Shown here piece by piece: positions 41,271 to 52,076 of a stretch of DNA of 64,000 nucleotides. Within the stretch, counting starts at the first letter, position 1. Each line of letters starts with the position of its first letter. Both the position numbers and the translations under genes were made by a program. Under the pieces are notes generated by a model, which searched no databases, was not told where the DNA came from, and was given only the letters and a program-made list of their open reading frames with translations. Origin of the DNA: Azomonas macrocytogenes (lineage in GTDB: Bacteria; Pseudomonadota; Gammaproteobacteria; Pseudomonadales; Pseudomonadaceae); assembly GCF_014191985.1 (NCBI RefSeq), contig NZ_JACHXI010000002.1:124001-188000 (forward strand), written 5' to 3'.

Positions 41271-44105
41271 ATGGCGCAGCAATATCTACCGGGGCAACGC
41301 TGGATTAGCGACAGCGAAGCGGAACTGGGGTTGGGAACCATCATTACCCAGGACGGACGATTGCTCACTGTGCTCTATCCTGCCACAGGGGAAACGCGCC
41401 AGTATGCCGTGCACAGTGCACCGCTCACTCGTGTGCGTTTCGTCCCGGGCGACGAAATCACCCACTTCGAAGGCTGGAAACTGACGGTTCGAGAAGTCGA
41501 CGATATCGATGGTCTGCTGATCTACCACGGCCTTACCGCACAGAATGAAGCGCGTACATTACCGGAAACCCAGCTATCGAATTTCATCCAGTTCCGCCTG
41601 GCCAGCGACCGTCTGTTCGCCGGGCAGATCGACCCGCTCAACTGGTTCAGCCTGCGTTACCACACCCTCGAACACCAGAGTCGTGAATTGCAGTCGCCAC
41701 TCTGGGGCTTGTCGGGCGCGCGCGTGCAACCCATTGCGCATCAGTTGCATATTGCCCGTGAAGTGGCCGATCGCATTGCACCGCGTGTGCTGTTGGCGGA
41801 CGAAGTGGGCCTGGGCAAGACTATCGAAGCCGGCCTGGTCATCCACCGCCAGCTGCTTTCCGGGCGTGCCCGGCGCATTCTGATCCTGGTTCCCGAAACA
41901 CTCCAGCACCAGTGGCTGGTGGAAATGCGCCGCCGCTTCAACCTGCAGGTTGCGCTGTTCGATGCCGAGCGCTTTGCCGCGAGCGATCCCGGTAGCAATC
42001 CGTTCGAAGAAGCTCAGTTGGCTCTGGTCGCTCTGGATTGGCTGAAGGAAGACGAGCGCGCCCAGGATGCTGCCTTTGCCGCTGGCTGGGATCTGCTGGT
42101 GGTGGACGAAGCACACCATCTGGTCTGGCGTCCGGAAGGTGCCAGCCCGGCCTACAGCCTGGTCGAACAGTTGGCGGAAGTGATTCCCGGCGTGCTGCTA
42201 CTCACCGCCACACCAGAACAGCTTGGTCAGGAAAGCCATTTCGCCCGTTTGCGCCTGCTCGACCCGGATCGTTTTCATGACCTCGCCGCCTTCCGCGCCG
42301 AGAGCGCCAACTACCAGCCGGTAGCCGAAGCGGTGCAGGAACTGCTCGACGAAGGCAAGCTGTCGCCGCAAGCACAGCGGACCATCCATGAATTCCTCGG
42401 GCAGGAAGGCGAAGCCCTGCTGGCCGCCGTAGCGACCGGTGATACGCAAGCCAATGCGCGGCTGATTCGCGAACTGCTGGATCGCCACGGCACCGGGCGT
42501 CTGCTGTTCCGTAACACGCGCGCGGCAGTCAAGGGCTTCCCTGAGCGCGACCTGCATCCCTACCCACTCCCCTGCCCCGAGCAGTATGCTGAAGCCACCG
42601 GGCTGTACCCCGAAAGCCTGCTTCAGAACCAGCCTGACAGCGGCGAGGAAAACCGCTGGTGGCAGTTCGATCCACGGGTCGAATGGCTGATCGACACACT
42701 GAAAAGCCTGCGCAAGTTCAAGATCCTGGTGATCTGCGCCCATTTCGAAACCGCCCTGGACCTGGAAGATGCCTTGCGCGTGCGCTCCGGTATTCCTGCC
42801 ACGGTATTCCACGAAGGCATGAGCATCGTCGAACGCGACCGAGCCGCCGCCTATTTTGCCGACGAAGAATTCGGTGCCCAGGTATTGATTTGTTCGGAAA
42901 TCGGCAGCGAGGGCCGCAACTTCCAGTTCGCCCATCACTTGGTACTGTTCGATCTGCCGTCCAATCCGGATCTGCTTGAGCAACGCATCGGCAGGCTCGA
43001 CCGAATCGGCCAGAAGCACCGCATCCAACTGCATGTGCCTTACCTGGAAAACAGCCCGCAGCAGCATCTGTTCCAGTGGTATCACCAGGCACTGAATGCG
43101 TTTCTCGCTACTTGCCCGGCTGGAAGCGCCTTGCAGCAGCGCTTCGGCCAACGCCTGCAAACGTTGCTGGAAAGCCATGACGAGCAGGCATTCACGGCGT
43201 TGCTCGACGAGGCCCGGACGGAGCGCGAGCATCTGGAAACCGACCTGCACAAAGGGCGTGATCGCCTGCTGGAGCTCAACTCCGCCGGCGGCGACAAGGG
43301 TCGGAAACTGGTCGAGGCAATTCTCGAACAGGATGATCGCTACCTGCTGCCGATCTACATGGAAAAACTGTTCGACGCCTTCGGCATCGACAGCGAAGAT
43401 CACTCGGAAAACGCCCTGATACTGCGCCCCAGTGAAAAAATGCTGGACGCCAGCTTTCCCCTTGGCGACGACGAGGCGGTCACCATCACTTACGATCGCA
43501 ACCAGGCCCTGTCACGCGAGGATATGCAGTTTCTCACCTGGGAACACCCCATGGTCCAGGGCGGCATGGACCTGGTGCTGGCCGGTTCCATGGGCAACAC
43601 CGCCGTCGCACTCATCAAGAACAAGGCCCTCAAGCCTGGCACCATGCTGCTTGAATTGCTATTCGTCAGCGAAGTGGTCGCACCGCGCGCCTTGCAGCTC
43701 GACCGTTTCCTGCCGCCGATGGCAATCCGCTGTCTGCTCGATGGCAACGGTAACGACTTGGCAGCAAAAGTCGCTTTCGAGAAACTCAACGACCAACTGG
43801 AAAGCGTACCGCGCAGTAATGCCAACAAGTTCGTCCAGGCCCAGCGCGATGTACTGGCCAAGCTGATCGCCGGCGGTGAAGCCAAGGTCGCGCCGCGCCA
43901 TACCGAACGTGTCGCCGAGGCAGAGCAGCGACTGACTGCGCACCTGGATGAGGAGCTGGCTCGACTGACTGCCCTGCAAGCAGTCAACCCCAACGTTCGC
44001 GACAGCGAAATCGAAGCCCTGCGCCAGCAACGCACCGAGGGTCTGGCCATGCTGGAAAAAGCGGCACTGCGCCTGGAGGCAATCCGGGTTCTCGTAGCGG
44101 GTTGA
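41271..44105 (+). CDS. rapA: RNA polymerase-associated ATPase RapA (HepA)
   Basis: This 944-residue Swi2/Snf2 ATPase recycles RNA polymerase stalled after termination. Tudor-like N-terminal domains start at FLPGQ-type [16 protein letters not shown]. Helicase motif I is [12 protein letters not shown], motif II is VVDEAHHL and motif VI is [14 protein letters not shown] 41271 has GGAGG five bases upstream and gives the usual length; the longer frame overlaps the divergent gene. Confidence 0.96.
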   Translation: MAQQYLPGQRWISDSEAELGLGTIITQDGRLLTVLYPATGETRQYAVHSAPLTRVRFVPGDEITHFEGWKLTVREVDDIDGLLIYHGLTAQNEARTLPETQLSNFIQFRLASDRLFAGQIDPLNWFSLRYHTLEHQSRELQSPLWGLSGARVQPIAHQLHIAREVADRIAPRVLLADEVGLGKTIEAGLVIHRQLLSGRARRILILVPETLQHQWLVEMRRRFNLQVALFDAERFAASDPGSNPFEEAQLALVALDWLKEDERAQDAAFAAGWDLLVVDEAHHLVWRPEGASPAYSLVEQLAEVIPGVLLLTATPEQLGQESHFARLRLLDPDRFHDLAAFRAESANYQPVAEAVQELLDEGKLSPQAQRTIHEFLGQEGEALLAAVATGDTQANARLIRELLDRHGTGRLLFRNTRAAVKGFPERDLHPYPLPCPEQYAEATGLYPESLLQNQPDSGEENRWWQFDPRVEWLIDTLKSLRKFKILVICAHFETALDLEDALRVRSGIPATVFHEGMSIVERDRAAAYFADEEFGAQVLICSEIGSEGRNFQFAHHLVLFDLPSNPDLLEQRIGRLDRIGQKHRIQLHVPYLENSPQQHLFQWYHQALNAFLATCPAGSALQQRFGQRLQTLLESHDEQAFTALLDEARTEREHLETDLHKGRDRLLELNSAGGDKGRKLVEAILEQDDRYLLPIYMEKLFDAFGIDSEDHSENALILRPSEKMLDASFPLGDDEAVTITYDRNQALSREDMQFLTWEHPMVQGGMDLVLAGSMGNTAVALIKNKALKPGTMLLELLFVSEVVAPRALQLDRFLPPMAIRCLLDGNGNDLAAKVAFEKLNDQLESVPRSNANKFVQAQRDVLAKLIAGGEAKVAPRHTERVAEAEQRLTAHLDEELARLTALQAVNPNVRDSEIEALRQQRTEGLAMLEKAALRLEAIRVLVAG

Positions 44106-44175
44106 ATGGATGTGGCTCAACCGTCATTCGCCACGGCTATCAGGCCAGGCATGACGGCTGTCCGGTAAACACAAG

Positions 44176-45024
44176 ATGAAGCGTCTTCTACCTCTTTTCT
44201 TCTGCTCCATCGTGCTCGACGTATTCGCCGCTGGCGAATGCGCCAGCCCGTTGGATACCTATGGCAATTACGACAACCAGATCCCTCGAAAACAGATAAA
44301 CGACGTGAAATCCGAGTACTACGTCCTGTCGTATACCTGGACGCCTCGTTATTGCGCCAAGCTCGGCAAGGATCAGACTAAACCGGGATCGAAGGACTAT
44401 CTGCAATGCGGTAGCGGCAAACAGTTCGGCTATGTACTCCACGGATTCTGGCCACAGGGGAGAATAAAAGCCTCTGGTAATTATCCCCGCGCCTGCGAAG
44501 GCGACCAACAGAAAATCGACCGCAAGCTGCTGGAGAACTACCTGTGCATGACTCCGAGTGTCTGGCTGCTGCAGCATGAATACGAGTACCACGGTACCTG
44601 CATGCATGACGAAACCCTGGAAGAGCCCAGGGCCTATTTCGACAAGGCCCTGGAACTGCACAACACACTGAAATTGCCGGATCGGGAACTACCCGGCGAC
44701 ACAGCCAGCATCCAGTGGTTCATGGATAACAATCCTCAGTTCAAGCAGGGTTCGGTGCAGTATTCCACCAACAGCAAGGAATGGCAGTTCTGCTACGACA
44801 ATACCTTCACCTCCATGACCTGCCCTGCCAATGCACGACCAGCGAACATCGGCCAAGCCGACGACTGCCCGGTGAAAGGAAATATTTCGAGCTCAGGGAA
44901 AAAGTATTACTTCACCTCGGCCCATGCCAACTATGCAGCCGTGAGAATTTCCCGGGACAAGGGCGAGAAATGCTTCTCCAGTGCAGAAACTGCAAGAGCT
45001 GCAGGCTGGTTGGAAGCCCCTTGA
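44176..45024 (+). CDS. RNase T2-family protein with extra C-terminal domain
   Basis: This 282-residue protein has a signal peptide (about 1-19). The T2 CAS I motif is LHGFWPQ (His 89) and CAS II is HEYEYHGTC (His 134, Glu 135, His 139). The lysine usual in CAS II (HExxKHGTC) is Tyr 138 here, so catalysis may be altered. After the T2 fold a segment of about 50 residues (KGNISSSGKKYYFTSAHANY ... AARAAGW-type end) resembles the small domain attached to some thermonucleases. It probably acts in the periplasm or outside. Confidence 0.85.
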   Translation: MKRLLPLFFCSIVLDVFAAGECASPLDTYGNYDNQIPRKQINDVKSEYYVLSYTWTPRYCAKLGKDQTKPGSKDYLQCGSGKQFGYVLHGFWPQGRIKASGNYPRACEGDQQKIDRKLLENYLCMTPSVWLLQHEYEYHGTCMHDETLEEPRAYFDKALELHNTLKLPDRELPGDTASIQWFMDNNPQFKQGSVQYSTNSKEWQFCYDNTFTSMTCPANARPANIGQADDCPVKGNISSSGKKYYFTSAHANYAAVRISRDKGEKCFSSAETARAAGWLEAP

Positions 45025-45046
45025 GCCAAGCCTGAAAGCCTTGGCC

Positions 45047-45829
45047 TTATGGTGCTCTCCAGCGCTCCAGCCAGCCCAGGCCGGTCTCGGTGCCTTTCTC
45101 GTCCGGCCGGTATTCCGCACCCAGCCAGCCCGAATACTGCACCTCGGCCAAGGCCGCCAGCGCCGCCTTGAAGTCCACCGAGCCGCTACCCGGTGCGCCG
45201 CGTCCCGGACAGTCGGCGAATTGAACATGACCGATCAGCCCCTGCAACTGCCGGATGCAATCAGGAATCTGCAGGCCCTGTCGCGCCATATGATAGAGAT
45301 CGAGCTGCGCCAGACAGTTTTCATGATCAACCTGTTTTAGAAGCTTGAGCAGGTGCTCCGGCGTGTTGATGAGAAAACCAGGCACATCCAGCGGATTGAC
45401 CGCTTCGCAGAGCACCTGGATGTTCAGGGTGGCGAACTCCTGGGCGGTCCGACGCAGATTGTCGGCCAGCGTGGCCAGCGCCTCGTCCCGTGTGACGCCC
45501 TCGGCCAGGCGCCCGGGCAATACATTGACACAGGCCGGACGCACCATAGCCGCATAGGTCAAGGCTTGCTGCAGGGCGTCGTCGAATTCGGCTTGCCGCT
45601 GCGGCACGGCGGCAAGCCCCGGACCACCGTTGCCCAGATCGCCAGCCGGCACATTGATCAGCACCAACGGCGCATCCGCTCGCTCCAACGTTTCTTTCAG
45701 TCGAATCGCCGCAAGCTCGTAGGGAAACTGGATTTCCACACCGTCGAAACCGGCCAGACGCGCGGCCAGCACGCGTTCCGCCAACGGGAGCTCGGTGAAC
45801 AGCAGCGACAGATTGGCGGATATTTTCAT
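45047..45829 (-). CDS. hyi: Hydroxypyruvate isomerase-like TIM-barrel protein
   Basis: 260 residues of the xylose isomerase-like fold. Conserved metal and substrate residues lie in CEAVNPLDVPGFL (Glu), LAQLDLYHM (Asp, His), HVQFADCPGRGAPGSG and the C-terminal GAEYRPD (Glu). The family includes Hyi and OtnI (2-oxo-tetronate isomerase). No gcl or glxR partners lie nearby, so the substrate is uncertain. Confidence 0.85.
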   Translation of the reverse strand: MKISANLSLLFTELPLAERVLAARLAGFDGVEIQFPYELAAIRLKETLERADAPLVLINVPAGDLGNGGPGLAAVPQRQAEFDDALQQALTYAAMVRPACVNVLPGRLAEGVTRDEALATLADNLRRTAQEFATLNIQVLCEAVNPLDVPGFLINTPEHLLKLLKQVDHENCLAQLDLYHMARQGLQIPDCIRQLQGLIGHVQFADCPGRGAPGSGSVDFKAALAALAEVQYSGWLGAEYRPDEKGTETGLGWLERWRAP

Positions 45830-45855
45830 GGGGCATTATTCTCCTGAGCGACGCA

Positions 45856-46239
45856 TCACAACCAAGAGCTTGGCCGATAGAAATCCTTGTCGACATGATC
45901 GAAGTTCACCGGTTCGCCACAGCGCAACCCCAGCTTGCAGCGAATATCGTCGAACATCTGCTCGTAATCGGCTCGGTCACGCATGATCGGGCTGCGATTG
46001 ACCGGAAAGCCGTGTCGGGCAGCAATATAACTGGCGACACTGGCGAAGTTGAACGCGGTATCCCGGTGCAGCTCGAAGTCTTCCTCGAAGCTTTTTCCTT
46101 TCATGTCGCCACGCATATGAAAACATAGCATCAGCCCCTCGTTCGGATCGTCACGCACCTTGTAGCGCAAATCGATCCGGGCTTCTGGCTGACCAGACGA
46201 CCCGAATAGAATTCGATTCAGGTGACCAGGCTTGAACAT
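45856..46239 (-). CDS. Conserved hypothetical protein
   Basis: 127 residues, soluble, no signal peptide; landmarks are LNRILFGSSGQPEARIDLRY, LCFHMRGDMKGKSFEED and a C-terminal segment MFDDIRCKLGLRCGEPVNF. I do not recognise the family. It lies 26 bp upstream of the hyi-like gene on the same strand and may be co-transcribed. ATG 46239 was chosen because the longer frame has no further similarity. Confidence 0.6.
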   Translation of the reverse strand: MFKPGHLNRILFGSSGQPEARIDLRYKVRDDPNEGLMLCFHMRGDMKGKSFEEDFELHRDTAFNFASVASYIAARHGFPVNRSPIMRDRADYEQMFDDIRCKLGLRCGEPVNFDHVDKDFYRPSSWL

Positions 46240-46496
46240 AATGATGAGTTTCCTTGCACAGTCTATTCGCCAGGTGCTCGCTCCAGATAAGACAGCAGCC
46301 TGGCCGGTAGCACTAAAAGTCAAAATGTCGCACAGGCGCGGTTTACAAACATAAACGAGCAATCCAAGCGGCTTTCAACTGCCATCTCATCGCCTGATGA
46401 CCGCCGCTTTCGCGTGTAGCCCGAAGCATTCTCAGCTTAATCCAGCCCATGCTTCTGCGGTTGATCAACATAGGACAGAGTAAAAAATATACCAAT
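46240..46496. other. Intergenic region between two hypothetical genes
   Basis: 257 bp without a recognised gene or repeat; presumably the promoter of the 46239 gene. Confidence 0.35.
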
Positions 46497-46823
46497 CTAA
46501 GTGTAACTATTACTCGACTCGCCAACGTTATGCTCCTGCGCCAACACCCAGGGCGCAACCACTACAGCCCAGAGCTGGGGCTCCTGCTCATGCCATTGCT
46601 GTGCCTGATCGGGCGGCAATTTGGCTAATCCATCGTTTTCCAGCCAGACAGCGACCCGCGCCTGATCGTTAGCGGCAAACGCCGCCGCCACTTCGATCAG
46701 ATCGAGCCCCGCGGCAACTCGCAGCAAGGCACCGCGCGCAAAAAAAGGTTGCAGCTCGTGCCAGCTGATGCGAGCCGTTTCCCCCAGCAGCTTCAGGTAG
46801 AGATCGCTTGGCGCCTCAGGCAT
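46497..46823 (-). CDS. DUF2288-family protein
   Basis: This 108-residue soluble protein begins LYLKLLGETARISWHELQPFFARGALL and contains VAAAFAANDQARVAVWL, which fits DUF2288. Function unknown. It is divergent from braC and so shares its upstream region. Confidence 0.82.
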   Translation of the reverse strand: MPEAPSDLYLKLLGETARISWHELQPFFARGALLRVAAGLDLIEVAAAFAANDQARVAVWLENDGLAKLPPDQAQQWHEQEPQLWAVVVAPWVLAQEHNVGESSNSYT

Positions 46824-47065
46824 GGAGAACTCCTATTCAAACAATAAATTGAATCTTCAAAGGGTAATTTTGCATTTTGGCATATCAGTCTGGTGAAACT
46901 GGCCTGTACACAGGTTATTTCCTGCCGGGTTCAGCCAATCGCTGCTTCGGTTGTAGCAATCCGGCCATAGCGCTTTAAACTGTCGACAGAACGATTCGAG
47001 GCAGCCTCTGCACAAGAAGCGCAACGTTCGAACCTTTTTCTGAACGATAAGAAAACGGAGCATTC

Positions 47066-48181
47066 ATGAAGAACAAAAAGCACCTGTCCAGGCTGTTCGT
47101 CGCCTTGGCGCTGAGTGGCGCCACCAGTTTCAGTCTGGCTGCCGACACCATCAAGATCGCTTTCGCTGGCCCGGCCACGGGGCCGTTGACCCAGTATGGC
47201 GATATGCAGTTCAACGGCTCGAAGATGGCCGTCGAGCAGATCAACAAGGCCGGCGGGGTTGACGGCAAGCAACTGGAAGGCATTGTCTACGACGACGCCT
47301 GCGATCCAAAGCAGGCTGTGGCAGTGGCCAACAAGGTCGTCAACAACGAAATCAAGTTCGTGATCGGCCATTTCTGTTCCAGTGCCACCCAACCGGCCGC
47401 GGATGTCTACAATGACGAGGGTATCCTGATGATCACGCCCTCCTCGACCAACCCAGCGATTACCGAGCGTGGCTACAAGCTGGTCTTCCGTACCATCGGC
47501 CTGGACAGCGATCAAGGCCCGACTGCCGCCAATTTTATCGCCGACCACGTCAAGCCCAAAAACGTCGCCATCATTCACGACAAGCAACAGTACGGCGAAG
47601 GACTGGCCACTGCCGTCAAGCAAACGCTGGAAAAACGTGGTGTCAAGGTCGGGATGTTCACTGCCATCAATCCGGGCGACAAGGATTTCTCCTCGCTGAT
47701 CGCCCAGTTGAAAAAGGAAAACCCGGACATCGTGTATTTCGGCGGCTATCACCCGGAACTGGGCCTGCTGCTGCGCCAATCCCGCGAACGCGGCCTGAAC
47801 GTACAGTTCATGGGGCCTGAAGGAACCGGCAATACGGCCCTGTCGGCCATCGCCGGCGCCGCTTCGGAAGGGCTGTACGTGACCCTGCCGCCGCCCTACG
47901 ACCAGGACCCGAGGAACAAGACTCTGGCCGATGCCTTCAAGGCTGCCAATCGAGATCCAAGCGGCCCGTTCGTGTTCACTGCCTATGCTGCCGTTCAGGC
48001 TTTGGCGCAAGCCATAGGCAAAGTCGGCGAAGATCCCGAAGAAGTAGCCGAATACTTGCACCAGAACAGCTTCGATACGCCGATCGGCAAACTGGCCTTC
48101 GATGCGAAAGGCGACCCGAAAGACTTCAAATTCGTGGTCTACACCTGGCATCAGGACGGTAGCAAGACCGAAATCAAATAA
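47066..48181 (+). CDS. braC: Branched-chain amino acid-binding protein
   Basis: This 371-residue periplasmic binding protein has a signal peptide (about 1-26). It has the LIV-binding landmarks IKIAFAGPATGPLTQYGDMQF and GVDGKQLEGIVYDDACDPKQAVAVANKVV (given as positions about 28-80). The cysteine pair (DDAC, HFC) is typical of LivJ/BraC. It delivers Leu, Ile, Val (and often Ala) to the BraDEFG permease. CGGAG lies upstream of ATG. A hairpin separates it from braD, explaining likely higher expression. Confidence 0.95.
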   Translation: MKNKKHLSRLFVALALSGATSFSLAADTIKIAFAGPATGPLTQYGDMQFNGSKMAVEQINKAGGVDGKQLEGIVYDDACDPKQAVAVANKVVNNEIKFVIGHFCSSATQPAADVYNDEGILMITPSSTNPAITERGYKLVFRTIGLDSDQGPTAANFIADHVKPKNVAIIHDKQQYGEGLATAVKQTLEKRGVKVGMFTAINPGDKDFSSLIAQLKKENPDIVYFGGYHPELGLLLRQSRERGLNVQFMGPEGTGNTALSAIAGAASEGLYVTLPPPYDQDPRNKTLADAFKAANRDPSGPFVFTAYAAVQALAQAIGKVGEDPEEVAEYLHQNSFDTPIGKLAFDAKGDPKDFKFVVYTWHQDGSKTEIK

Positions 48182-48205
48182 GCTGAAGCAAGCTTGTCCG
48201 AAACG

Positions 48206-48236
48206 AGCCCACTACTTACCAGTGGGCTTTGCTTTA
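48206..48236 (+). terminator. Attenuator-like hairpin between braC and braD
   Basis: AGCCCACT (48206-48213) pairs with AGTGGGCT (48221-48228) around ACTTACC, followed by TTGCTTT. It lies 24 bp after the braC stop inside the operon and could allow partial termination, giving excess binding protein. Confidence 0.7.
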
Positions 48237-48267
48237 GATTCGTCGGCATTTCTTCAGGAAGGATTCG

Positions 48268-49191
48268 ATGTCCGAGATCTACCACTTCTTCCAACAACTG
48301 ATCAATGGCCTGACCGTGGGTAGCACCTATGCCCTGATCGCCATCGGTTACACGATGGTCTACGGCATTATCGGCATGATCAATTTTGCCCATGGCGATG
48401 TGTATATGGTCGGCTCCTACGTGGCCTTTATCGCCATTGTCGGGCTCTCGATGCTGGGGCTGGATGCCTTGCCAATCCTGATGGCCGGTGCGCTGATCGC
48501 CAGCATCGTGGTTACCAGTGCCTACGGCTACAGCATCGAGCGCATTGCCTACCGCCCGTTGCGCAACAGCAACCGATTGATTCCGTTGATCTCGGCGATC
48601 GGCATGTCCATCTTCCTGCAGAACTATGTGATGCTGGCCCAAGGTTCGGGAAGCAAGGCCATTCCCAATCCCATCCCTGGCGAATTTGTGATCGGCGACA
48701 GCGCCATGAACGGCGTCATCGTCTCCTATATCCAGATAGTGATCTTCAGCGTGACCTTCCTTGCCATGCTCGGCCTGACCCTGTTCATTTCCCGTTCGCG
48801 CCTGGGCCGCGCCTGTCGTGCCTGCGCGGAAGATTTGAAGATGGCCAATCTGCTGGGCATCGATACCAACGCGATCATTTCCCTGACCTTCGTCATCGGC
48901 GCCGCTCTGGCTGCCGTGGCAGCCGTATTGATCGGCATGCAGTACGGCGTAATCACCCCCAATATCGGTTTTCTCGCCGGAATCAAAGCCTTCACCGCAG
49001 CAGTGCTCGGCGGTATCGGCAGCATTCCCGGTGCCATGCTTGGCGGTCTGCTGCTGGGTATAGCTGAAGCCTTTGGCGCGGATCTGTTCGGCGATCAATA
49101 CAAGGATGTAGTGGCTTTCAGTCTGCTGATACTGGTGCTGCTGTTCCGCCCAAGTGGCATTCTCGGTCGGCCAGAGGTGGAAAAAGTATGA
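48268..49191 (+). CDS. braD: Branched-chain amino acid permease LivH-type
   Basis: This 307-residue inner membrane permease has about eight helices and the LivH landmarks [23 protein letters not shown] and [11 protein letters not shown]. It pairs with BraE to form the channel. It overlaps braE by 4 bp. Confidence 0.95.
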   Translation: MSEIYHFFQQLINGLTVGSTYALIAIGYTMVYGIIGMINFAHGDVYMVGSYVAFIAIVGLSMLGLDALPILMAGALIASIVVTSAYGYSIERIAYRPLRNSNRLIPLISAIGMSIFLQNYVMLAQGSGSKAIPNPIPGEFVIGDSAMNGVIVSYIQIVIFSVTFLAMLGLTLFISRSRLGRACRACAEDLKMANLLGIDTNAIISLTFVIGAALAAVAAVLIGMQYGVITPNIGFLAGIKAFTAAVLGGIGSIPGAMLGGLLLGIAEAFGADLFGDQYKDVVAFSLLILVLLFRPSGILGRPEVEKV

Positions 49192-50444
49192 GTGCTCGCC
49201 TGCGCCTCGCCTTCTTCAGCGCCCTGCTGGTTCCCCTCGTTGCCTTCCCCATTCTGGGCTTGAAGCTGGTTACCGTCGGCATCAACCTGGAAATACAGGG
49301 CGCCGCCCCGCTTACCTGGTGGATCATCGCCGCCTGCACGTTGGGAATGTTCGTCTGGCAACTACTGCGTCGCCGGCTCGCCGCCGGTTGGGCAAGCAGC
49401 CCCAACCTGCCACGCATACCGGCCGGAACCGGCAATTTCCTGACCCGCCCCAAGACCCAGCGCTGGGGCATTCTCGCTCTGGCATTGGTGGCCCTGGTCT
49501 GGCCTTTCTTCGCTTCGCGCGGTGCCGTGGATCTGGCCACGCTGATCATGATCTACGTGATGCTTGGCCTCGGTCTGAACATCGTGGTCGGGCTGGCCGG
49601 CCTGCTGGATCTCGGCTATGTCGGCTTCTATGCCGTCGGCGCCTACACCTACGCCATGCTTGGCGAATACTACGGCCTGGGTTTCTGGACCTGCCTGCCG
49701 ATCGCCGGGGCCATGGCCGCACTGTTCGGTTTTCTGCTTGGCTTTCCGGTGCTGCGCCTGCGCGGCGATTACCTGGCCATCGTTACCCTTGGTTTCGGTG
49801 AGATCATCCGCATCCTGCTGCGCAACCTGACGGAATTCACCGGCGGCCCCAACGGCATCAGCGGTATCGAAAAGCCGACCCTGTTCGGCCTGACCTTCGA
49901 CCGCCGCGCCCCGGAAGGCATGCAGACCTTCCATGAATTCTTCGGCCTTGCCTATAACGCCTCAAACAAAGTGATCTTTCTCTACCTGATTGCCCTGGGG
50001 CTGGTACTGCTGACCCTTTTCACCATCAATCGCCTGCTGCGCATGCCCATCGGCCGTGCCTGGGAAGCACTGCGCGAAGACGAGATCGCCTGTCGCGCCC
50101 TCGGCCTGAACCCGACGCTGATCAAACTCTCGGCCTTCACCTTGGGCGCCACTTTCGCCGGTTTCGCCGGCTGCCTGTTCGCGGCTCGCCAGGGACTGGT
50201 TTCACCCAATTCCTTCGAGTTCATCGAATCGGCCATCATCCTCGCCATCGTCGTGCTCGGCGGCATGGGCTCGCAGCTCGGCGTTATCCTCGCGGCAATC
50301 GTCATGATCCTGCTGCCAGAGCTGACCCGCGAATTCAGCGAATATCGCATGCTGATCTTCGGTTCCCTGATGGTGCTGATGATGATCTGGCGTCCACAAG
50401 GTCTGTTGCCCATGCAGCGTCCGCACCTGGAGCTGAAGCGATGA
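49188..50444 (+). CDS. braE: Branched-chain amino acid permease LivM-type
   Basis: This 418-residue LivM-type permease has an extra N-terminal hydrophobic part of about 110 residues before the conserved core ([27 protein letters not shown] region). The coupling segment [13 protein letters not shown] contacts the ATPases. It overlaps braF by 4 bp. Confidence 0.95.
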   Translation: MSARLRLAFFSALLVPLVAFPILGLKLVTVGINLEIQGAAPLTWWIIAACTLGMFVWQLLRRRLAAGWASSPNLPRIPAGTGNFLTRPKTQRWGILALALVALVWPFFASRGAVDLATLIMIYVMLGLGLNIVVGLAGLLDLGYVGFYAVGAYTYAMLGEYYGLGFWTCLPIAGAMAALFGFLLGFPVLRLRGDYLAIVTLGFGEIIRILLRNLTEFTGGPNGISGIEKPTLFGLTFDRRAPEGMQTFHEFFGLAYNASNKVIFLYLIALGLVLLTLFTINRLLRMPIGRAWEALREDEIACRALGLNPTLIKLSAFTLGATFAGFAGCLFAARQGLVSPNSFEFIESAIILAIVVLGGMGSQLGVILAAIVMILLPELTREFSEYRMLIFGSLMVLMMIWRPQGLLPMQRPHLELKR

Positions 50445-51208
50445 AGCGGCCGATTCTTGAAGTACGCGACCTGTGCATGCGCTTCGGCGGGCTGCTGGCG
50501 GTCAATGGCGTAAAACTGAACGTGTATGAACGCCAAGTAGTATCCATCATCGGCCCGAACGGCGCCGGCAAGACCACCGTATTCAACTGCCTGACCGGCT
50601 TCTACGAGCCGAGCTGGGGAGAAATCCTCCTCGACGGCGAGCCGATTCACGGTCTGCCAGGTCACCGGATTGCTCGTAAAGGCATCGTGCGCACCTTTCA
50701 GAATGTCCGGCTGTTCAAGGACATGACAGCCGTGGAAAACCTGCTGGTAGCCCAGCACCGGCACCTGAACACCCATTTTCTTGCCGGCCTGTTCAAGACA
50801 CCGGCTTTCCGCCATAGCGAACAGGACGCCATGGCACTGGCCGCACACTGGCTGGAGCAGGTCGAACTGAGCGCGGTCGCCAACCGCCCGGCCGGCACCC
50901 TCGCCTACGGCCAGCAGCGCCGCCTGGAAATCGCCCGCTGCATGATGACCCGCCCGCGCATCCTGATGCTCGACGAACCGGCCGCCGGCCTCAACCCTCG
51001 TGAGACGGAACAACTGAAGGCGCTGATCGCACTGCTGCGCGATACCCACGGCGTCACCGTGCTGCTGATCGAGCACGATATGAAGCTGGTGATGAGCATT
51101 TCCGACCGTATTGTCGTGATCAACCAGGGTTGCCCGCTGGCCGAGGGACGGCCGGATGAAATCCGCAGCAATCCCGCCGTGATCAAAGCCTACCTGGGAG
51201 AGTCCTGA
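50441..51208 (+). CDS. braF: Branched-chain amino acid ABC ATPase LivG-type
   Basis: This 255-residue ATPase has Walker [10 protein letters not shown], a signature region [15 protein letters not shown], Walker [12 protein letters not shown] and the His loop IEHDM. It energises BraDE together with BraG. It overlaps braE by 4 bp and braG by 1 bp. Confidence 0.96.
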   Translation: MKRPILEVRDLCMRFGGLLAVNGVKLNVYERQVVSIIGPNGAGKTTVFNCLTGFYEPSWGEILLDGEPIHGLPGHRIARKGIVRTFQNVRLFKDMTAVENLLVAQHRHLNTHFLAGLFKTPAFRHSEQDAMALAAHWLEQVELSAVANRPAGTLAYGQQRRLEIARCMMTRPRILMLDEPAAGLNPRETEQLKALIALLRDTHGVTVLLIEHDMKLVMSISDRIVVINQGCPLAEGRPDEIRSNPAVIKAYLGES

Positions 51209-51909
51209 TGCTGTGTTTCGCTAACGTCTCGACCTTCTACGGCAAGATCCAGGCACTACATGATGTCAGCCTCGACGTACGCCAGGGAGAGATCGTCACC
51301 CTCATCGGCGCCAACGGCGCAGGCAAGTCGACCCTGCTGATGACCCTCTGCGGTACGCCACGCGCCGCCAGCGGCAGCATCCGCTTCGAAGGCGAAGAAC
51401 TGGTCGGCCAGCCAACCTGCGACATCATGCGCAAGGCCATTGCCGTGGTGCCGGAAGGACGACGCATCTTCGCCCGCCTGACCGTGGAGGAAAACCTGGC
51501 GATGGGTGCTTTCTTCGGCAGCAAAACAGAGCACGAAGAACAACTGGACAAGGTGTTACAGCTGTTTCCGCGCCTTCAGGAGCGCTACCGGCAGCGCGGT
51601 GGCACCATGTCCGGCGGCGAACAGCAGATGCTCGCCATCGGCCGCGCGCTGATGAGCAAACCCCGGCTGCTCCTGCTCGACGAACCCTCGCTGGGCCTGG
51701 CACCGATCATTATCCAGCAGATCTTCGAAATCATCGAACAGCTGCGTACAGATAGCGTGACTGTCTTCCTGGTCGAACAGAACGCCAACCGGGCGCTCAA
51801 ACTGGCCGACCGCGGCTATGTACTGGAAAACGGCCATATCGTCATGCAGGGCAGCGGTGAGGAATTGCTGCATGATTCCAAGGTGCGGGATGCTTATTTG
51901 GGAGCATAA
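51208..51909 (+). CDS. braG: Branched-chain amino acid ABC ATPase LivF-type
   Basis: This 233-residue ATPase has Walker A GANGAGKST, signature MSGGEQQMLAIGRA, Walker B LLLDEPSLGL and switch VEQNAN (the Gln for His is usual in LivF). It is the last gene of braCDEFG. No clear terminator follows. Confidence 0.96.
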   Translation: MLCFANVSTFYGKIQALHDVSLDVRQGEIVTLIGANGAGKSTLLMTLCGTPRAASGSIRFEGEELVGQPTCDIMRKAIAVVPEGRRIFARLTVEENLAMGAFFGSKTEHEEQLDKVLQLFPRLQERYRQRGGTMSGGEQQMLAIGRALMSKPRLLLLDEPSLGLAPIIIQQIFEIIEQLRTDSVTVFLVEQNANRALKLADRGYVLENGHIVMQGSGEELLHDSKVRDAYLGA

Positions 51910-52038
51910 AGGCCGATTGAGGGTACCGGATATAGCGCCTATCCACTGAGCCTGCCGTACCGGGCGACGCGCTGACAGGCATGATTCACCTCCTATCCCC
52001 CGGATGGATGGAACGGCTGGTGAAACAGCCAGATAGAT

Positions 52039-52075
52039 GGTGTAATTTCAACCACCAAGTGGATGAAATTACACC
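52039..52075. promoter_or_regulatory. 12-bp perfect inverted repeat abutting the DUF4143 ATPase start
   Basis: GGTGTAATTTCA (52039-52050) and TGAAATTACACC (52064-52075) flank 13 bp and end one base before ATG 52077. It could be an operator or an mRNA hairpin that hides the start; no Shine-Dalgarno lies between it and the ATG. Confidence 0.7.
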
Positions 52076-52076
52076 T

